DNA from: Kushneria sinocarnis
GTDB taxonomy: Bacteria > Pseudomonadota > Gammaproteobacteria > Pseudomonadales > Halomonadaceae
Length of the DNA stretch: 64,000 nucleotides
Assembly (NCBI RefSeq): GCF_003633775.1
Contig: NZ_RBIN01000008.1
Location: forward strand, 1-64,000
Direction of reading: 5' to 3'
This document shows positions 16,325 to 25,532 of the stretch, one piece after another; position 1 is the first letter of the stretch; each line of letters begins with the position of its first letter. The position numbers and the translations under genes were made by a program. The notes beneath the pieces were generated by a model. That model was given only the letters and a program-made list of their open reading frames with translations. It was not told the DNA's origin and did no database searches.

Positions 16325-17821
16325 ATGGAATTTTCAGTCCTTACCGTCAATCCGGCGCGCGCGGAGGCCGATTGTATCGTCGTGCCCGTCATCAGGGGCA
16401 GCCAGCTGCCTCCGGCGGCAGCCCGGCTCGACGACGCCAGCGAGCGCCTGATCGGTCAGCTGATCGAACGCGGCGACTTTGTCGGAGACCTCGGCACCAC
16501 CCAGCTGGTTCCGTTCGCGCCCGGACTCAATACCGCTCGCCTGCTGCTGGTCGGCTGCGGCGAGCAGGAGAAGCTCGACGAGGCACGCCTTCGCACCGCC
16601 CTCGATGCGGCCATGAGCGCCCTGCTCAGGCTGCCGATCGAGGAGGCCGCCATTGCCTTTACCGATACCGAGCTGGGCCCGCGCGGGATCGACTGGAAAT
16701 CGCGCATGATTGCCGAAGCCGCCCGACGCGCCGCCTACCGCTTCGACGAGTGCAAGTCCCAGCGTAGCGAACCGGCCTCGCTGCGCCAGCTCGCCCTGCT
16801 GGTCAGCGACCCCAGCGAGGCCGAGCGCGCCGAGGCCGGCATGCGCATCGGCGCCGCCATCGGCAATGGCATCAACGTGGCGCGCCGCCTCGGTGACCTG
16901 CCGGGCAACATCTGTACGCCCACCTACATGGCCGAGCAGGCCCGGGCCATGGGTCGCGGCAGCGGGCTTACGGTTACCGTACACGATGAGCAGGCCCTCG
17001 AGGAAATGGGCGCCGGTGCCCTGCTCGCCGTCGGCCGCGGCAGTGCCGAACCCTCGCAGCTGATCGTGATGGAGTACCGGGGTGCCGATGATCCCGACGA
17101 GGCGCCGCATGTGCTGATCGGCAAGGGCATCAGCTTCGACAGTGGCGGCATCTCGATCAAGGGCGGTGCCGACATGGACGAGATGAAGTACGACATGGGC
17201 GGCGCCGCCGGGGTCTTCGGCACCATGAGCGCGGTCATGGAAATGAAGCCGAAGCTCAATGTCGTCGGCATCGTGGCCTCCGCGGAAAACATGCCCGACG
17301 GGCATGCCATGCGGCCGGGCGACATTCTGACCACTCTCAGGGGGCTGACGGTCGAGGTGCTCAATACCGATGCCGAAGGGCGGCTGGCGCTGTGCGATGC
17401 CCTGGCCTATGCCGACCGCTACCGGCCGGCTTCGGTGATCGATATCGCCACCCTCACCGGTGCCTGCGTGATCGCGCTCGGCTCGCACGCCATCGGCATG
17501 ATGAGCAACGAGGATACCATGGCCGAGCAGGTCACCGAGGCCGGAGTCACCGCCTGGGACCGCGCCTGGCGCCTGCCGCTGTGGGAGGAGTATCAGGGTC
17601 AGCTCGATTCCGCCTTCGCCGACCTCGCCAACATCGGCGGCCGCAAGGCCGGTGCCATTACCGCCGGGTGCTTCCTGTCGCGCTTCGTCGGCGAGTGGCC
17701 CTGGGCCCACCTCGATGTCGCCGGCACTGCCTGGAACGGCAAGAAGGGGGCGACCGGCCGACCGGTGGGGCTGCTGTCGCAGTATCTGCTCGATCGCGCC
17801 GAACACCGCTTCGGGGAGTAA
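16325..17821 (+). CDS. pepA: Leucyl aminopeptidase (M17, PepA)
   Basis: 498 residues from ATG 16325, which has GTGGAG 5 bases upstream and the family start MEFSVLTVNP. The in-frame ATG at 16226 adds an unlikely tail. PepA is a hexameric cytosolic metallo-aminopeptidase and, in some bacteria, also a DNA-binding protein. Metal and active-site motifs are complete: IGKGISFDSGGISIKGGADM with catalytic Lys and Asp, and the M17 signature NTDAEGRLALCDALAYA. The N-terminal macro-like domain occupies about 1-160. It is divergent from lptF and followed at 120 bases by ilvE. Confidence 0.96.
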   Translation: MEFSVLTVNPARAEADCIVVPVIRGSQLPPAAARLDDASERLIGQLIERGDFVGDLGTTQLVPFAPGLNTARLLLVGCGEQEKLDEARLRTALDAAMSALLRLPIEEAAIAFTDTELGPRGIDWKSRMIAEAARRAAYRFDECKSQRSEPASLRQLALLVSDPSEAERAEAGMRIGAAIGNGINVARRLGDLPGNICTPTYMAEQARAMGRGSGLTVTVHDEQALEEMGAGALLAVGRGSAEPSQLIVMEYRGADDPDEAPHVLIGKGISFDSGGISIKGGADMDEMKYDMGGAAGVFGTMSAVMEMKPKLNVVGIVASAENMPDGHAMRPGDILTTLRGLTVEVLNTDAEGRLALCDALAYADRYRPASVIDIATLTGACVIALGSHAIGMMSNEDTMAEQVTEAGVTAWDRAWRLPLWEEYQGQLDSAFADLANIGGRKAGAITAGCFLSRFVGEWPWAHLDVAGTAWNGKKGATGRPVGLLSQYLLDRAEHRFGE

Positions 17822-17941
17822 CTCCCCTCGCCCCGCCCGGCCGGGGCGAACTTCCCCGCATGCAATGCCTTGTGTCATTCTGAACGGATTGGTCGGAGCG
17901 CCCTGTGCTCCGGCATTCGCCCGGCAATGGAGAACGATGCA

Positions 17942-19042
17942 GTGACCACCCCTGCCTTTGACGTCCGCCCCACCACCCAGGCCACCGAAGCCAATGTGCG
18001 AGCCGAGATCCTGGCCAACCCCGGTTTCGGCCGCTACTTCACCGATCACATGGTGCATGTCCGCTGGACGAAGGACGATGGCTGGCACAGTGGCGAACTG
18101 CGCCCCTATGGTCCGCTGACGCTGGACCCGGCAGCCTCGGTACTGCACTACGCCCAGGAGATCTTCGAGGGCATCAAGGCCTATCGCCATGCCGATGGCT
18201 CGGTATGGACCTTCCGCCCGGAGAAGAACGCCGCCCGCTTTCGCGATTCGGCGCGCCGTCTGGCCCTGCCCGAGCTGGATGATGAGACCTTCATCGAGTC
18301 GCTGCGCACCCTGGTCCGTCAGGACATCGACTGGGTGCCGACACCGGCCAGCGAAGCCGAGGAGTCCAGCCTCTATCTGCGCCCCTTCATGATCGCCAGC
18401 GAGAAGTTCCTCGGCGTCAAGCCGTCGAAGGAAGTCGACTACTACGTCATCGCCTCGCCGGCCGCCGCCTATTTCAAGGGGGGCGTCAAGCCGGTGTCGA
18501 TCTGGCTCTCCTCGAACTACAACCGCGCCGCCCCCGGCGGTACCGGTTTCGCCAAGTGCGGTGGCAACTATGCCGCCTCGCTGGCCGCCCAGCAGGAAGC
18601 CGAAAACCACGGCTGCGATCAGGTCGCCTTTCTGGATGCGGTCGAGAACAGATGGGTCGAGGAACTCGGCGGCATGAACCTGTTCTTCGTCTATCGTGAC
18701 GGTCGGCTGGTCACCCCCGCACTGACCGGCACCATTCTCGAGGGCGTGACCCGCGACTCCATCCTGCAGCTGGGCCGGGACGCCGGCCTGACCCCGGAGG
18801 AGCGCCCGATCAGCATCGACGAATGGCGCGAGGGCGTGAATTCCGGCGAGATCAGCGAGGTCTTTGCCTGCGGCACGGCCGCGGTAATCACCCCGATCGG
18901 CGAACTGGTCACCGAGCATGAGCGCATCGGTGGCGGCAGCGAGGAAGGCGGCAGGATCGGCCGGCAGCTGCGCAAGCAGCTGCTCGATCTGCAGTATGGC
19001 CGTACCGAGGACCCCCACGGCTGGCTGACCCGGCTCGCCTGA
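17942..19042 (+). CDS. ilvE: Branched-chain amino acid aminotransferase
   Basis: 366 residues from GTG 17942, with GGAG 9 bases upstream. ATG 17927 has no ribosome site. This is a class IV PLP enzyme of the long BCAT group, catalysing the last step of leucine, isoleucine and valine synthesis and its reverse. Evidence includes LHYAQEIFEGIKAYRHADGS, SSLYLRPFMIASEKFLGVKP, the PLP-lysine segment GGTGFAKCGGNYAASLAAQQ, the VEELGGMNLFFV strand and the C-terminal EVFACGTAAVITPIG phosphate-binding loop. It stands alone between pepA and an SDR gene. Confidence 0.95.
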   Translation: MTTPAFDVRPTTQATEANVRAEILANPGFGRYFTDHMVHVRWTKDDGWHSGELRPYGPLTLDPAASVLHYAQEIFEGIKAYRHADGSVWTFRPEKNAARFRDSARRLALPELDDETFIESLRTLVRQDIDWVPTPASEAEESSLYLRPFMIASEKFLGVKPSKEVDYYVIASPAAAYFKGGVKPVSIWLSSNYNRAAPGGTGFAKCGGNYAASLAAQQEAENHGCDQVAFLDAVENRWVEELGGMNLFFVYRDGRLVTPALTGTILEGVTRDSILQLGRDAGLTPEERPISIDEWREGVNSGEISEVFACGTAAVITPIGELVTEHERIGGGSEEGGRIGRQLRKQLLDLQYGRTEDPHGWLTRLA

Positions 19043-19112
19043 GGCCGGTCCGGAGCAGGGTCCATGCGCCCTGCTCTCCTCGCGATTGATCATGCAACCA
19101 GGGAGAGATGTG

Positions 19113-19859
19113 ATGAGCGGGATCATGGTGATTACCGGTGGCAGTCGCGGGATCGGAGCTGCCACCGCGAAACTGGCCGCCGAACGCGGCTATCAGGTGG
19201 CCGTCAACTATCGCAGCGACTCGGCCGCCGCCGAACAGGTGGTCAGCGAGATCGAGCAGGCCGGGGGGCGCGCCATTGCCGTGCAGGCGGACATGGCGGT
19301 CGAGGCCGATATCGTGCGGCTGTTCGAAACCGTCGATCGTGAGCTCGGCCGACTCGACGTGCTGGTCAACAATGCCGGTATCATCGACCGGGTCGCCCGC
19401 GTCGACGAGATGAGCTTCGAGCGCGTCGACCGCATGATGCGCATCAACGTCACCGGCCCCTTCATCTGCGCCCGGGAAGCCGTCAGACGGATGTCCACGA
19501 AGCATGGCGGCCGGGGCGGCGCAATCATCAACATCTCGTCGGCGGCCTCGCATCGCGGCGGCTCCGGCGAGTATGTCGACTATGCCGCCTCCAAGGGCGC
19601 CATCGACACCTTCACCGAAGGGCTGGCGAAGGAAGTGGCCGCCGAAGGCATTCGGGTCAATGCCATCCGCCCCGGGGTGGTGCGCACCGAGATTCATGCC
19701 AGTGGCGGCAACCCCGACAAGCCCGACAACTCGAGCTCGGGGATTCCCATGGGGCGCGCCGGCGAGGCCCGCGAGATCGCCACCGGCGTGCTCTGGCTGG
19801 CCAACGAGGAAGCCTCCTTTACCACCGGCGCCCGGCTGGATATCGACGGCGGGGTCTGA
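19113..19859 (+). CDS. SDR family NAD(P)-dependent oxidoreductase
   Basis: 248 residues from ATG 19113, with GGGAG upstream. This is a classical short-chain dehydrogenase: the dinucleotide loop is VITGGSRGIGAATAKLA (residues ~5-20), followed by the NNAG element VLVNNAGIIDRVAR, catalytic serine in IINISSAASHRGG, and the YVDYAASKGAIDTF Tyr-x3-Lys pair. The C-terminus TGARLDIDGGV is typical of the glucose dehydrogenase/FabG-like branch. The basic N-Y-R after strand 2 (VAVNYRSDS) suggests NADP preference. The substrate is unknown. It is 70 bases downstream of ilvE and may be cotranscribed. Confidence 0.88.
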   Translation: MSGIMVITGGSRGIGAATAKLAAERGYQVAVNYRSDSAAAEQVVSEIEQAGGRAIAVQADMAVEADIVRLFETVDRELGRLDVLVNNAGIIDRVARVDEMSFERVDRMMRINVTGPFICAREAVRRMSTKHGGRGGAIINISSAASHRGGSGEYVDYAASKGAIDTFTEGLAKEVAAEGIRVNAIRPGVVRTEIHASGGNPDKPDNSSSGIPMGRAGEAREIATGVLWLANEEASFTTGARLDIDGGV

Positions 19860-19895
19860 ACGGGAAGTACCACGAAACCACGCCGCTGCGTGAGC

Positions 19896-19960
19896 GGAAG
19901 AGGGAGAAACGGGCCGGAGCCTGGCGCAGGCGGCCGCTGCTGCCGTTTCCTCCCTTTTCC
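19896..19960. repeat. Long imperfect hairpin between SDR gene and holC
   Basis: Arms 19896-19912 and 19943-19960 pair almost perfectly (one bulge and one mismatch). The loop contains a second small stem, GCCTG/CAGGC. There is no terminal T-run. It may end the ilvE-SDR transcript or structure the holC leader. Confidence 0.4.
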
Positions 19961-19995
19961 ACCCTCCTCTTGCCGCTGCCCGTCCGGAAACAACC

Positions 19996-20427
19996 ATGAC
20001 CCGCATCGATTTCTATATCCTTCCCCAGACCACGCTCGACGCCCGACTGGAGTTCGCCTGCCGGCTGGCCGAAACCATTCATCGCAAGGGCTATCGGCTG
20101 CACGTGCACACCGAGGATGAAACCATGGGACGGGACTTCGACGACCGCTTGTGGAACTTCCGCTTTGATGCCTTCGTGCCGCACCACCTGCTGGGGGAAG
20201 CCGGCGATCATCCCGCACCGGTCACCATCGGCTGGCAGGATACGCCCGAACCCGGCATCGAGGCCCTGCTCAACCTGCATCCGGAGATTCCGCCCTGGTT
20301 CTCACGCTTCGAGCGCGTCGCCGAGATCATCAACCAGCACCAGGGCATTCTGCATGCCAAGCGCGAGTGCTGGCAGACCTACAAGAGCCGCGGCTATCAG
20401 GTCGAGGCTCACCACCTCGAGGGCTGA
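19996..20427 (+). CDS. holC: DNA polymerase III chi subunit
   Basis: 143 residues, the usual length. HolC links the clamp loader (through psi) to SSB at the replication fork. The N-terminus RIDFYILPQTTLDARLEFAC and the HVHTEDETMGRDFDDRLWNF segment are diagnostic, as are FVPHHLLGE and the C-terminal helix around residue 110-130. It lies between pepA and valS, part of the conserved pepA-holC-valS neighbourhood, though here ilvE, an SDR gene and a TenA-like gene have been inserted. It is convergent with the TenA-like gene, with 3 bases between. Confidence 0.93.
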   Translation: MTRIDFYILPQTTLDARLEFACRLAETIHRKGYRLHVHTEDETMGRDFDDRLWNFRFDAFVPHHLLGEAGDHPAPVTIGWQDTPEPGIEALLNLHPEIPPWFSRFERVAEIINQHQGILHAKRECWQTYKSRGYQVEAHHLEG

Positions 20428-20430
20428 GGG

Positions 20431-21093
20431 CTACAGCGAGGGCGCGAGGGTGACATAGGCCGCATCGAAGAACTGCAGCTCCAGCTCAACGGCGCGGTTG
20501 AAGGCCTGCACGACGGCCGTCGGGTAGCCCTGCTCGCCCAGCCGGTCGAACTCGGCGCGCAGCCAGGCCACCCACTGCTCGAAGTCGGCGTTGTTGTGCA
20601 GCACGATCCAGTCGCGCTGTTCGAAACGCTCCGGCAGGGTATCGGCGCGGCGTGCCCAGTCGAGATAGAGCCACTCGGCAACCGTCAGCACGGCCAGGAT
20701 CCGTGCATAATCCTGCGACCGGCGGACCTCGTCCATCAGGTCGATGAAGGCCTGGGTCGGTGCGGCGCGCTGCGGCCCGGTACGCTCGGCAGACGGCACC
20801 CCGAGGGCGTCGAAGGCATTGTCGAAATAGTCGTTCTCGTCGCCGGACACCACCCCGAGCTGGCGCGCCAGCACCCGGCGCGAGTCGGGCCGGTCGGCAC
20901 AGGCCACCGCCGCACCGAGCAGCGCCGTAAAGGCGTCCACGAACTGGTAATCCTGTACCAGATAGTGCGCCAGCACCTCATCGGCCACCTCGCCACTGAT
21001 CAGCTCATCGACAAACCGGTGGTGAACCGCACGACCCCATTGTGGTTCACTGCCCTGGCGCAGGCGCTCGCTCGGCCGTTCACTGTCGCTCAT
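20431..21093 (-). CDS. TenA family protein (likely TenA_E type)
   Basis: 220 residues from ATG 21093, which has GGAG 8 bases upstream. The upstream ATG at 21108 lacks one. The protein is all-alpha in the TenA/haem-oxygenase-like fold: VDELISGEVADEVLAHYLVQ, DYQFVDAFTALLGAAVACAD and the C-terminal AVELELQFFDAAY. TenA proteins hydrolyse aminopyrimidines or thiamin for salvage. The catalytic cysteine segment of classical TenA is replaced here by LTVAEWLYLDWA, with a glutamate and no cysteine, which fits the TenA_E subgroup. It is divergent from valS and away from any thi genes. The substrate is uncertain. Confidence 0.78.
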   Translation of the reverse strand: MSDSERPSERLRQGSEPQWGRAVHHRFVDELISGEVADEVLAHYLVQDYQFVDAFTALLGAAVACADRPDSRRVLARQLGVVSGDENDYFDNAFDALGVPSAERTGPQRAAPTQAFIDLMDEVRRSQDYARILAVLTVAEWLYLDWARRADTLPERFEQRDWIVLHNNADFEQWVAWLRAEFDRLGEQGYPTAVVQAFNRAVELELQFFDAAYVTLAPSL

Positions 21094-21164
21094 CGGGGCT
21101 TGCTCCATTGTGGGGAATTGCGCACCCAGTGTAGTGCACGGCAGTGAGTGCGTGGCGGGCAGGG

Positions 21165-21194
21165 TTAGAACGCGGCCCGGGCTGACGTTATACT
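21165..21194 (+). promoter_or_regulatory. Candidate valS promoter
   Basis: TTAGAA (21165-21170) and TATACT (21189-21194) with an 18-base spacer, about 60 bases before the valS start. The -10 is good and the -35 is moderate. Confidence 0.4.
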
Positions 21195-21254
21195 CGGGGC
21201 CATTTCAGCGATCCGCTGCGCCCTTCGAGCCCACTTCACAACGCCGCGAGCCTC

Positions 21255-24104
21255 ATGGACAAGACCTACCAACCCGAATCGATCGAAACCCGCTGGTATC
21301 AGCGCTGGGAAGCCGACCAACGTTTCGTACCCAGCGGTCATGGCACACCGTTCTCGGTCATGATTCCCCCGCCCAATGTCACCGGCAGCCTGCACATGGG
21401 TCACGCCTTCCAGGATACGCTGATGGATACCCTGGTACGCTTCCGGCGCATGCAGGGCCATAACACGCTCTGGCAGGTGGGCACCGATCACGCTGGTATC
21501 GCCACCCAGATGGTGGTCGAGCGCAAGGTCGCGGCACAAGAGGATAAAACGCGTCATGACCTGGGGCGCGAGACCTTCATCGACCGCATCTGGGACTGGA
21601 AGCAGGAGTCCGGTGGCCACATCACCCGCCAGCTGCGGCGCATGGGGGCCAGCGTCGACTGGTCACGCGAACGCTTCACCATGGATGACGGCTTCTACAA
21701 CGCCGTGCGTGAAGCCTTCGTGCGCCTGCATGACGAGGGGCTGATCTATCGCGGCAAGCGGCTGGTCAACTGGGACCCCAGCCTGCTGACGGCCATCTCC
21801 GACCTGGAAGTGGAAAATCGCGAGCAGCAGGGGCAGTTCTGGCACTTTCGCTACCCCCTGGCCGATGGCGAGCGCACCGCCGCCGGCGAGGACCATCTGG
21901 TAGTCGCGACCACGCGTCCCGAAACGCTGCTGGGCGACACCTGCGTGGCGGTCAATCCGGCGGATACACGCTACGCCTCGCTGATCGGCAGTCATGTCGA
22001 GCTGCCGCTGGTGGGCCGGCGCATCCCGATCGTGGCCGATGAACACGCCGACATGGAGAAGGGCTCGGGCTGCGTCAAGATCACCCCGGCGCACGATTTC
22101 AACGACTACGCCGTGGGCCGGCGCCACGACAGCGCGCTGATCAACGTCTTCACACGCCAGGCGCACATCCGCGACGAGGCCGAGGTCTTCACGATCGAAG
22201 GGCGCCCCAGTGACGCCATCGATCCGACCCTGCCCGAGGCCTATCGCGGGCTGGCACGCTTCGAGGCCCGCGAGCGCATTGTCGCCGACATGGACGCGCT
22301 GGGGCTTTTGGAGAAGGTCGAAACCATCACCAATACCCTGCCCTATGGCGACCGCTCGGGCGATATCATCGAGCCGCTGCTGACCGATCAGTGGTTCGTG
22401 GCCGTCGAGGAGCTGGCGAAGCCGGCGATTGCCGCCGTCGAGAACGGCGACATCCGCTTCGTGCCGAAGAACTACGAGAACATGTACTTCGCCTGGATGC
22501 GCGATCTGCAGGACTGGTGCATCTCGCGCCAGCTCTGGTGGGGCCATCGCATTCCGGCCTGGTATGACGCCGAGGGCAATGTCTTCGTGGGTCGCACCGA
22601 GGAGGAGGTCCGCGAGAAGTACGGCCTGGCCACCGATATCGCGCTTTACCAGGATGAGGATGTGCTCGACACCTGGTTCAGCTCGGGACTGTGGACCTTC
22701 GCCACCCTGGGCTGGCCGGAGCAGACTCCGGAGCTGGCTACCTTCCACCCGACCAGCACCCTGGTCACCGGCTTCGACATCATCTTCTTCTGGGTCGCCC
22801 GGATGATCATGATGACCCTGAAGTTCACCGGCGAGGTGCCGTTCGAGACGGTCTATGTCCATGGGCTGGTGCGCGACAGCCAGGGCCAGAAGATGTCGAA
22901 GTCCAAGGGCAACGTGCTCGATCCCATCGACCTGATCGACGGTATCGAACTCGATACCCTGGTGGACAAGCGCACCGACAGCATGATGCAGCCGCAGAAG
23001 GCCAAGGCGATCGCCAAGGCGACGAAGACGGAGTTTCCGGCCGGCATCGAGGCCCACGGCACCGACGCCCTGCGCTATACCTTCCTGTCGCTGGCGACCA
23101 CCGGTCGTGACATCAAGTTCGACATGGGCCGGCTGGATGGCTATCGCAACTTCTGCAACAAGCTGTGGAATGCCGCCCGCTATGTGCTGATGAACACCGA
23201 GGGCGAGGATTGCGGACTCGACGGCGAGGTGATGCTGTCGCTGGCCGATCGCTGGATCATCTCGCGCCTGCAGCAGACCGAAGCCCAGGTGACCCGGGCG
23301 CTCGAGGAGTACCGTTTCGATCACGCCTCCCAGGCGCTCTACGAATTCGTCTGGAACGAGTACTGCGACTGGTATCTGGAGCTCTCCAAACCGGTACTGT
23401 GGGACGAAACCGCACCGCTGGAGTCCAAGCGCGGCACCCGGCGTACCCTGGTACAGGTACTCGAGGCCATCCTGCGGCTGGCGCATCCGATGATGCCGTT
23501 CATTACCGAAGAGATCTGGCAGAAGGTCTCGATCCTGGCCGGTGTCGATGTCGAGCGCCTCGGCACCTCGATCATGGTACAGCCCTGGCCGGTGGCGGAA
23601 ACCACCCGTATCGATGAAGCCGCGATCGAGGATATCGAGTGGCTCAAGGGCGTGATCGTCGCCATTCGTGAAATCCGGGGCGAGATGAACATTGCGCCGG
23701 CGCGCACCCTCTCGGTCCATCTGACCCATGGCGATGAGCGCGACCGCCAGCGGCTGGAAGACAACGCCCGGTTCCTCGGCAAGCTGGCGCGGCTGGAGAG
23801 CATCCGCTTCACCGACCCCGCCGATGTACCGGTCTCCGCGGTGCAGCGGGTTGGTGCCATGGAGATCCGGGTACCCATGGCCGGGCTGATCGACCGCAAT
23901 GCCGAACTGGCCCGTCTTGACCGCGAGCTGGAAAAGCAGGAAAAGGTGATCGCCGGCATCGAGAAGAAGCTCGCGAACGAGAGCTTCACCGCCAAGGCCC
24001 CCGCCGAAGTGGTGGAAAAGGAGCAGGGCAAGCTGCGCGAGGCGCAGTCAAACCGCGAGGTATTGCGCGAGCAGCGTGCCACCATCGAGACGCTGGACGC
24101 CTGA
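21255..24104 (+). CDS. valS: Valyl-tRNA synthetase
   Basis: 949 residues, full length. It charges tRNA-Val. The class I motifs are intact: HIGH-type [20 protein letters not shown] near residue 40 and [20 protein letters not shown] near 540. The editing (CP1) domain, recognisable from [20 protein letters not shown], lies between, and [15 protein letters not shown] follows it. The C-terminal arm is a coiled coil ([20 protein letters not shown]), typical of ValS. It is followed 23 bases later by a strong intrinsic terminator, so the gene ends its transcript. Confidence 0.98.
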   Translation: MDKTYQPESIETRWYQRWEADQRFVPSGHGTPFSVMIPPPNVTGSLHMGHAFQDTLMDTLVRFRRMQGHNTLWQVGTDHAGIATQMVVERKVAAQEDKTRHDLGRETFIDRIWDWKQESGGHITRQLRRMGASVDWSRERFTMDDGFYNAVREAFVRLHDEGLIYRGKRLVNWDPSLLTAISDLEVENREQQGQFWHFRYPLADGERTAAGEDHLVVATTRPETLLGDTCVAVNPADTRYASLIGSHVELPLVGRRIPIVADEHADMEKGSGCVKITPAHDFNDYAVGRRHDSALINVFTRQAHIRDEAEVFTIEGRPSDAIDPTLPEAYRGLARFEARERIVADMDALGLLEKVETITNTLPYGDRSGDIIEPLLTDQWFVAVEELAKPAIAAVENGDIRFVPKNYENMYFAWMRDLQDWCISRQLWWGHRIPAWYDAEGNVFVGRTEEEVREKYGLATDIALYQDEDVLDTWFSSGLWTFATLGWPEQTPELATFHPTSTLVTGFDIIFFWVARMIMMTLKFTGEVPFETVYVHGLVRDSQGQKMSKSKGNVLDPIDLIDGIELDTLVDKRTDSMMQPQKAKAIAKATKTEFPAGIEAHGTDALRYTFLSLATTGRDIKFDMGRLDGYRNFCNKLWNAARYVLMNTEGEDCGLDGEVMLSLADRWIISRLQQTEAQVTRALEEYRFDHASQALYEFVWNEYCDWYLELSKPVLWDETAPLESKRGTRRTLVQVLEAILRLAHPMMPFITEEIWQKVSILAGVDVERLGTSIMVQPWPVAETTRIDEAAIEDIEWLKGVIVAIREIRGEMNIAPARTLSVHLTHGDERDRQRLEDNARFLGKLARLESIRFTDPADVPVSAVQRVGAMEIRVPMAGLIDRNAELARLDRELEKQEKVIAGIEKKLANESFTAKAPAEVVEKEQGKLREAQSNREVLREQRATIETLDA

Positions 24105-24127
24105 TCCGGCACGGGCTTCGCCCGACC

Positions 24128-24159
24128 GGCCCCGCAGTCATCGACTGCGGGGCCTTTTT
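24128..24159 (+). terminator. Intrinsic terminator of valS
   Basis: Perfect 12-base stem GGCCCCGCAGTC/GACTGCGGGGCC with a 3-base loop, followed directly by TTTTT (24155-24159). Confidence 0.93.
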
Positions 24160-24211
24160 GTTGATGACATCCGCCGCAGGATGGCAACGGGCCGTGCTAT
24201 CGCTGCCATTG

Positions 24212-24251
24212 TTAAGAAACACTGTTCCTTAATCAGGCTTTAAAATATACT
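24212..24251 (+). promoter_or_regulatory. Regulatory region of the PAP2 gene: inverted repeat plus PmrA-box-like element
   Basis: TTAAGAAAC-ACT-GTTCCTTAA (24212-24232) is a 9-base inverted repeat with one mismatch. Overlapping it, CTTAAT-CAGGC-TTTAAA (24228-24244) has TTAA cores 11 bases apart, as at 1708, 6831 and 9449. A TATACT (24246-24251) follows at once. Confidence 0.45.
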
Positions 24252-24286
24252 CGACCTTATTCATTTGCTGACATGTCGAGCCTGCC

Positions 24287-24988
24287 ATGCACCTGCGCCG
24301 CATTCTGATCTTCAATCTGCTGGGCGCCGCCCTGCTGTTCAGCTGGGGCTGGCCCCACCTGCTGCTCTGGACCGATCTCGATGAGCGGATCTTCTGGTTC
24401 TTCAACAACCTGATCACGCCACAGGGAGGTACCTGGGACACCCTGCTGGCCGCCCTGAACAACCGGCTGTTCGATATCGCCTCCTTCGCGGTGATGGGCC
24501 TGCTGTTCCGGCGGGCGATGCGTCACGATCCGCGCCCACTGCGTCATCGCAACCGCCGCTGGCTGGGGATCGGCCTGACCATGCTGCTTACGGCAGGAGT
24601 GATGGCCATGCTGACCGACAAGGGCATCCGCTATGGCCATCCCAGCCCGACCCGCTTTTTCGAGCATGCGCGTCATCTGGCCGATGTGGTCACCTTTCCC
24701 ACCAAGGATGGCGCCAGCAACAGCTTTCCGGGGGATCACGGCCTGATGCTGATGATCTTTGCGGCCTTCATGCTGCGCTTCGCCGATCGTTACACGGCGT
24801 GGCTGAGCATGGCGTTCGTGGTACTGCTGAGCGCGCCACGCATCATGGTGGGTGCGCACTGGTTCAGCGATGTCTACATGGGCTCGCTGTCGATTGCCCT
24901 GCTGATCCTGCCGTGGCTGTTGTGCACGCCGCTGGCCTCGCAGCTGGCCACCCGAATCGGGCGGCTGCTCCCCATGCGCTCCGCCTGA
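24287..24988 (+). CDS. PAP2-family lipid phosphatase/phosphotransferase
   Basis: 233 residues, an integral membrane protein with about five or six helices (ILIFNLLGAALLFSWGW, WLGIGLTMLLTAGVMAML, ALLILPWLLC among them). The PAP2 catalytic motifs are complete: a lysine-containing first motif region (KGIRYGHPSPTRFF), NSFPGDHGLMLMIFAAFML, and RIMVGAHWFSDVYMGSLSI with the nucleophilic histidine. These enzymes remove or transfer phosphates on lipid substrates at the periplasmic face, such as undecaprenyl pyrophosphate, lipid A (LpxE/LpxF/LpxT types) or phosphatidylglycerol phosphate. The serine-proline-threonine first motif and the upstream PmrA-box-like element make a lipid A role attractive but unproven. 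Confidence 0.82.
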   Translation: MHLRRILIFNLLGAALLFSWGWPHLLLWTDLDERIFWFFNNLITPQGGTWDTLLAALNNRLFDIASFAVMGLLFRRAMRHDPRPLRHRNRRWLGIGLTMLLTAGVMAMLTDKGIRYGHPSPTRFFEHARHLADVVTFPTKDGASNSFPGDHGLMLMIFAAFMLRFADRYTAWLSMAFVVLLSAPRIMVGAHWFSDVYMGSLSIALLILPWLLCTPLASQLATRIGRLLPMRSA

Positions 24989-25031
24989 TGCGCGCCAGCC
25001 CCATCCCTGGACGACCCTGCCCGCGCGACAC

Positions 25032-25063
25032 AAAAAACCGCCCGATACAGCGTATCGGGCGGT
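25032..25063 (-). terminator. Intrinsic terminator of gloA
   Basis: Perfect 12-base stem ACCGCCCGATAC/GTATCGGGCGGT, loop AGC. On the minus strand it is followed by a T-run (As at 25032-25036 on the plus strand). It lies 26 bases past the gloA stop. Confidence 0.9.
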
Positions 25064-25088
25064 GATCGGCACTGCGGCAGGCGCGGGT

Positions 25089-25532
25089 TTACCAGCTGCC
25101 GGTATTTTCCATCGAAGCCCAGGGCTCGCTGGGCTCCAGCGCCTCACCCTTCTGCAGCAGCTCGATCGAGATGCCATCCGGCGACTTGACGAAGGCCATG
25201 TGACCGTCACGGGGCGGCCGGTTGATGGTCACACCGTTGTCCATCAGCTTCTGGCAGGTGTCATGGATGTTGTCCACGCGATAGGCCAGATGGCCGAAAT
25301 TGCGGGCATCCTTTGTCAGTTCCTCGGGATCCCAGTTCCAGGTCAGCTCCAGCTCCGGGCTCCTGAGCTCGCTGGAGCGCTGCTCATCCTCGTCCGCGGC
25401 GAGGAAGATCAGGGTAAAGCGACCCTTTTCACTCTCCCGGCGCCGGACTTCCTTCATGCCCAGCAGATCGCAGAAGAAATGCAGCGACTCATCGATGTCG
25501 CTGATTCGGATCATGGTGTGCAGGTATTGCAT
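25089..25532 (-). CDS. gloA: Lactoylglutathione lyase (glyoxalase I)
   Basis: 147 residues from ATG 25532, with GGAG 6 bases upstream. A frame to 25829 exists but is not protein-like. GloA converts the hemithioacetal of methylglyoxal and glutathione to S-lactoylglutathione. The four metal ligands of the VOC fold are in place: H5 (MQYLHTMIR), E62 (ELELTWNW), H81 (NFGHLAYRVD) and E124 (GISIELLQKG). The short form with an SEKGRFTLIFL segment fits the Ni-dependent bacterial class. It is transcribed alone and closed by a strong terminator. Confidence 0.94.
   Translation of the reverse strand: MQYLHTMIRISDIDESLHFFCDLLGMKEVRRRESEKGRFTLIFLAADEDEQRSSELRSPELELTWNWDPEELTKDARNFGHLAYRVDNIHDTCQKLMDNGVTINRPPRDGHMAFVKSPDGISIELLQKGEALEPSEPWASMENTGSW

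Noticed and set aside
16334-19165. Very long minus-strand open frame (943 codons) opposite pepA and ilvE
   Set aside because: It is antisense to two unmistakable enzymes, has composition typical of GC-rich shadow frames and shows no family motif.
21663-23729. 688-codon minus-strand frame inside valS
   Set aside because: It is a shadow of valS codon usage, with no ribosome site or recognisable domain.
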